From Streptomyces cynarae (GTDB lineage Bacteria; Actinomycetota; Actinomycetes; Streptomycetales; Streptomycetaceae), in NCBI RefSeq assembly GCF_025642135.1, contig NZ_CP106793.1, positions 3,662,001 to 3,726,000 of the forward strand: a stretch of DNA of 64,000 nucleotides, given 5' to 3'. Made by a program: the position numbers and the translations under genes. The notes beneath the pieces were generated by a model. That model was not told the DNA's origin. It saw only the letters and a list, made by a program, of their open reading frames with translations, and searched no databases. Of this stretch, positions 62,501-64,000 are shown one piece after another (position 1 is the stretch's first letter; each line of letters opens with the position of its first letter).

Positions 62501-64000
62501 CGGCCGTGACGCGGTCGTCGGAGTCGTACGCAAACGTGTGGTCGACCGTGTCGGCCTCAGCGCCAGTACCGGTCTGCTTGGTCAGCCGGTTCTTGGCGTC
62601 GTACTCGTTGGTGACGACCACACCGCCCGGAGAACGCGTCTCCGTCACCCGGCCGTTGGCGTCATACACCGTCGTGAAGGTGCGGTCCGCCAGATCCGGA
62701 TGTGCAGGAGTGGACGGTTCGATGACCGACTCCGGCAGGCCCCACCTGTTGTACGTCGTGATGAACGCGTTGCCACGACCATCGGTGAACCGCGTCTGGT
62801 TTCCGGCCACGTCATAGCCGTAGGTCGTGGTGATGGACTCGGTCGCGGAGACCGGTTCCACCGCCTTGGTGACCAGACCCGTGGGGTCCACAGTGAACGT
62901 GGTCGTGTGTCCCCGGTAGTCGGTCACAGACAACGGGTTGCCGACCCGGTCGTACGTGGAGCTGCTGGTGCGGAGCACCCCACCCATCGCGTCCAGGTCC
63001 TGCGTGGCGATCAGCTGACCGAACCCGTCGTAGGTGTTCCTGGTGCTCGTTCCGTCCGGGTCCTTCGCGACAAGGAGCTGGCCGTCCATGTCGTAGGTGA
63101 ACGTCGACACGTTGCCTGCTGCGTCGGTCACGTCGGTGACCTCACCCAGGGCGTTGTACTTGTACGACTCCGTCACACCCGTCGGAGACACCGTCCGCGA
63201 CAGGTCACCGCCGGGCGCGTTGTACTCGTTGATCGCCGTGTAGGCCCGCTGCGTCGGCTGGCGCACGATTTCCGTGCTGGTCAGCTCGTTGCCGAGGTAG
63301 TCCCAGGTGGACTCCTCACGGGCGCCGTTCGGGCGGGTCGTCGACAGCAGGTCGCCGTTGGTGTCGTAGACGTACGTCGTCTTGTCGCCACCCGGTTCCG
63401 TGACCGAGGCCACGTCGCCGAGCTGCGTGTACGAGTACGTCGTCCGGTTGCCCAACGGGTCGACCTCGGCCGAGACCTGTCCCAGGTCGTTGTACTCGTT
63501 CCAGGACATGGCCGTCACCGGCGTCGTGGACCCCGGCGGGGTGTAGTTCGGCAGCTTCGTCGAGGTCTCCTGGCCCTCGGCGTCGTAGGCGGTGACCGTG
63601 ACATTGCCGAGCGGGTCGGAGGTCTCGGCAGGCTCACCGAACGTGTTGTACCCCGTCATCGTCACCGGACGGACAGCAGTGGCACTACCGCCGTTCGTCT
63701 CGGCATTGACCACAGGCTCTGTAACGGTGACCTGCTGTGCGGCCTCGTCGTACCCGTAGTCGGTCGTGTTGCCGTTGGGGTCGGTCATCGACGTGGGCAG
63801 ACCGCGCTGGTCCAGCTTCCAGGTGGTGGACCGGATCGAGCTGTCGGCCGCGGGCAGGGTGCCGTTGTACATCGACGACACCTGCGAGGCTGTCAGTGCC
63901 TCACCGTAGACCTGGACGTCGGCGATCGAGCCGTTGGCGTTCTCGGCGTAGGTCCCGTTGTAGAGCCGTCGTCCGATCTGCAGCGGGCCGGTGGCCTCCC
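59577..64000 (-). CDS. YD/RHS-repeat polymorphic toxin with HINT and HNH nuclease tip (5' end outside window)
   Basis: The frame is open to the right edge (at least 1,474 residues; the ATG at 63881 is internal). The visible part begins in the end of a LamG-like domain (IADVQVYGEALTASQVSSMY), then YD repeats, RHS core (RWYSPQTGQFNSRDT), a ~130-residue Lys/Ala/Val-rich helical region, hydrophobic helices, and HINT (SFTGLTGVLMANG to YHVMAGPTPVLVHN). The tip has CDDC, RVDHIWPESLGGPG, then N and CVVC: an HNH endonuclease with zinc cysteines. Secreted toxin; DNA is the probable target. DUF4265 immunity gene overlaps its stop. Confidence 0.92.
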   Translation of the reverse strand, partial: EATGPLQIGRRLYNGTYAENANGSIADVQVYGEALTASQVSSMYNGTLPAADSSIRSTTWKLDQRGLPTSMTDPNGNTTDYGYDEAAQQVTVTEPVVNAETNGGSATAVRPVTMTGYNTFGEPAETSDPLGNVTVTAYDAEGQETSTKLPNYTPPGSTTPVTAMSWNEYNDLGQVSAEVDPLGNRTTYSYTQLGDVASVTEPGGDKTTYVYDTNGDLLSTTRPNGAREESTWDYLGNELTSTEIVRQPTQRAYTAINEYNAPGGDLSRTVSPTGVTESYKYNALGEVTDVTDAAGNVSTFTYDMDGQLLVAKDPDGTSTRNTYDGFGQLIATQDLDAMGGVLRTSSSTYDRVGNPLSVTDYRGHTTTFTVDPTGLVTKAVEPVSATESITTTYGYDVAGNQTRFTDGRGNAFITTYNRWGLPESVIEPSTPAHPDLADRTFTTVYDANGRVTETRSPGGVVVTNEYDAKNRLTKQTGTGAEADTVDHTFAYDSDDRVTAVAGAGTDQNTFTYDDRGLLLSASGPSGSSSFAYNGDGAMTSRTDASGTTTYGYDTAGRLKTVNDGATGSALTYTYDVNNNVKQIDYGTGKSKREFSYDSLERITNDKLTSPTGNVLASIAYGWDENDNLTSKTTTGVSGASSNTYTYDWADRLSSWNNGTTTEVYGYDASGNRTRIGGDTYTYDARNRLTSDGHSSYTYTARGTLKTITDESGTQTLLKADAFNRVINEGDRTYTYDGLDRVLSAKDGTGTDVFSFKYSGVGNDVASDGIASYSRDADGSLLGVKTGVASRLALTDVHDDVVAQFTDSSEALTGSTTYTPFGKTSSTSGMLGNLGYQSGWTDPQTAKVNMAARWYSPQTGQFNSRDTVSNEPLPDSVNANQYAYANDNPMTGTDPTGHWFGFIKKAVKKVTKKVKKAAKSAWKKTKHAVKKAAKVVRKAAKKIKKAAKRVVHKARRAVRKAVHYVHDSVKKIKRYVKRTYKRVKKYVHKVVHHIKKTVRKVAKAVKHAASKAVKAAKKAVKKIGRGIKKAAKATAHFVKQHAATIASVAVGVVVFAGCTAATAGAGAIGCAALAGAAANGVGYMMSDGPKSVGGFLGAVAIGGVTGALGGAAGGAASGAVGRLLAGVGGKVVQGAAMGAAGGAAEGAVSYGVTCATTEEGCSASGAAKATAVGAVTGGVFGAAVSKYGPKSKSASSDDAAPQSRPGSCPITPHSFTGLTGVLMANGLVKPISQVKAGDWVLTAEPGKDKKEKHRVKEVIVTKTDREYVDVVVATKSGPKTIQTTKHHQFYEVSRDTWTQAGDLKAGQKLQNGDGAPTEILAVKSYTAQRVTYDLSVEDLHTYHVMAGPTPVLVHNNNPRCPNAAPRTFAVDSRGVVEDLGADMQRAGKPFTRAGKRKVVEKSRQNNGGRTVCDDCQVETIPAKRSQKGVAPDPRETRVDHIWPESLGGPGAPWNGRVTCVVCNGNWSNNPKGKI

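Noticed and set aside
63881..63883. ATG 63881 as start of the HNH toxin
   Set aside because: The frame continues upstream through recognisable LamG-domain sequence to the window edge, so this Met is internal.

Overview
The window is chromosomal DNA from a Streptomyces species or close relative. The evidence is very high GC with G/C at third codon positions, many GTG starts, AGGAGG-type ribosome sites, and genus hallmarks: a tRNA-Leu(UAA) of the bldA type, two resuscitation-promoting-factor (Rpf) genes, a DrrAB-like exporter and SCO-type intergenic repeats. From memory, unchecked, the order hutU ... cystathionine beta-synthase, thiolase ... cfa, ndh, ppx, divIC, eno, rpfA, rpfC, P450, mazG follows the S. 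coelicolor SCO307x-SCO310x core region. The last 18 kb does not look like core.

Layout. 1-3.0 kb: histidine-utilization operon on the minus strand (hutU, M20 amidohydrolase, start of hutF) with a recognisable promoter. 3.1-7.6 kb: PLP decarboxylase and a DUF4388/roadblock cluster. 7.7-12.9 kb: RpiR regulator, then an HTH regulator divergent from a frameshifted DUF4097 gene and a DrrAB-like ABC exporter. Two opposed promoters there are threaded with GCAAC/GTTGC operator half-sites. 13.3-22.7 kb: cystathionine beta-synthase, SGNH hydrolase, thiolase, small unknown genes, a Bax-inhibitor-like membrane protein, pobA. 22.8-29.9 kb: bldA tRNA, a MacB/FtsX-like ABC pair split by a patch of Streptomyces repeats, cyclopropane-fatty-acid synthase, NADH dehydrogenase II. 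29.9-30.8 kb is gene-free and holds a Rex-like palindrome and a 14-bp minisatellite. 30.8-41.3 kb: ppx/DUF501/divIC/eno, rpfA behind a ydaO-type c-di-AMP riboswitch, a second Rpf-LysM protein lacking the usual catalytic Glu, mazG/P450, and envelope genes. 41.3-45.7 kb: a DUF1906 secreted protein, an M16-like membrane peptidase and a TPR-like protein.

46.0-64.0 kb is an accessory island carrying two tandem, same-strand polymorphic toxin systems of the YD/RHS type. The upstream giant protein (5' end beyond the window) ends in a HINT domain and an HNH nuclease tip. Its stop overlaps the start of a DUF4265 gene, the likely immunity gene. The downstream giant protein (about 3,713 residues) has a signal peptide, a DNRLRE-like region, three LamG-like domains, YD repeats, a basic helical and membrane region, a HINT domain with an unusual hydrophobic insertion, and a YwqJ-like deaminase tip. 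Two unrecognised acidic proteins follow as immunity candidates. The island is the most novel part of the window.
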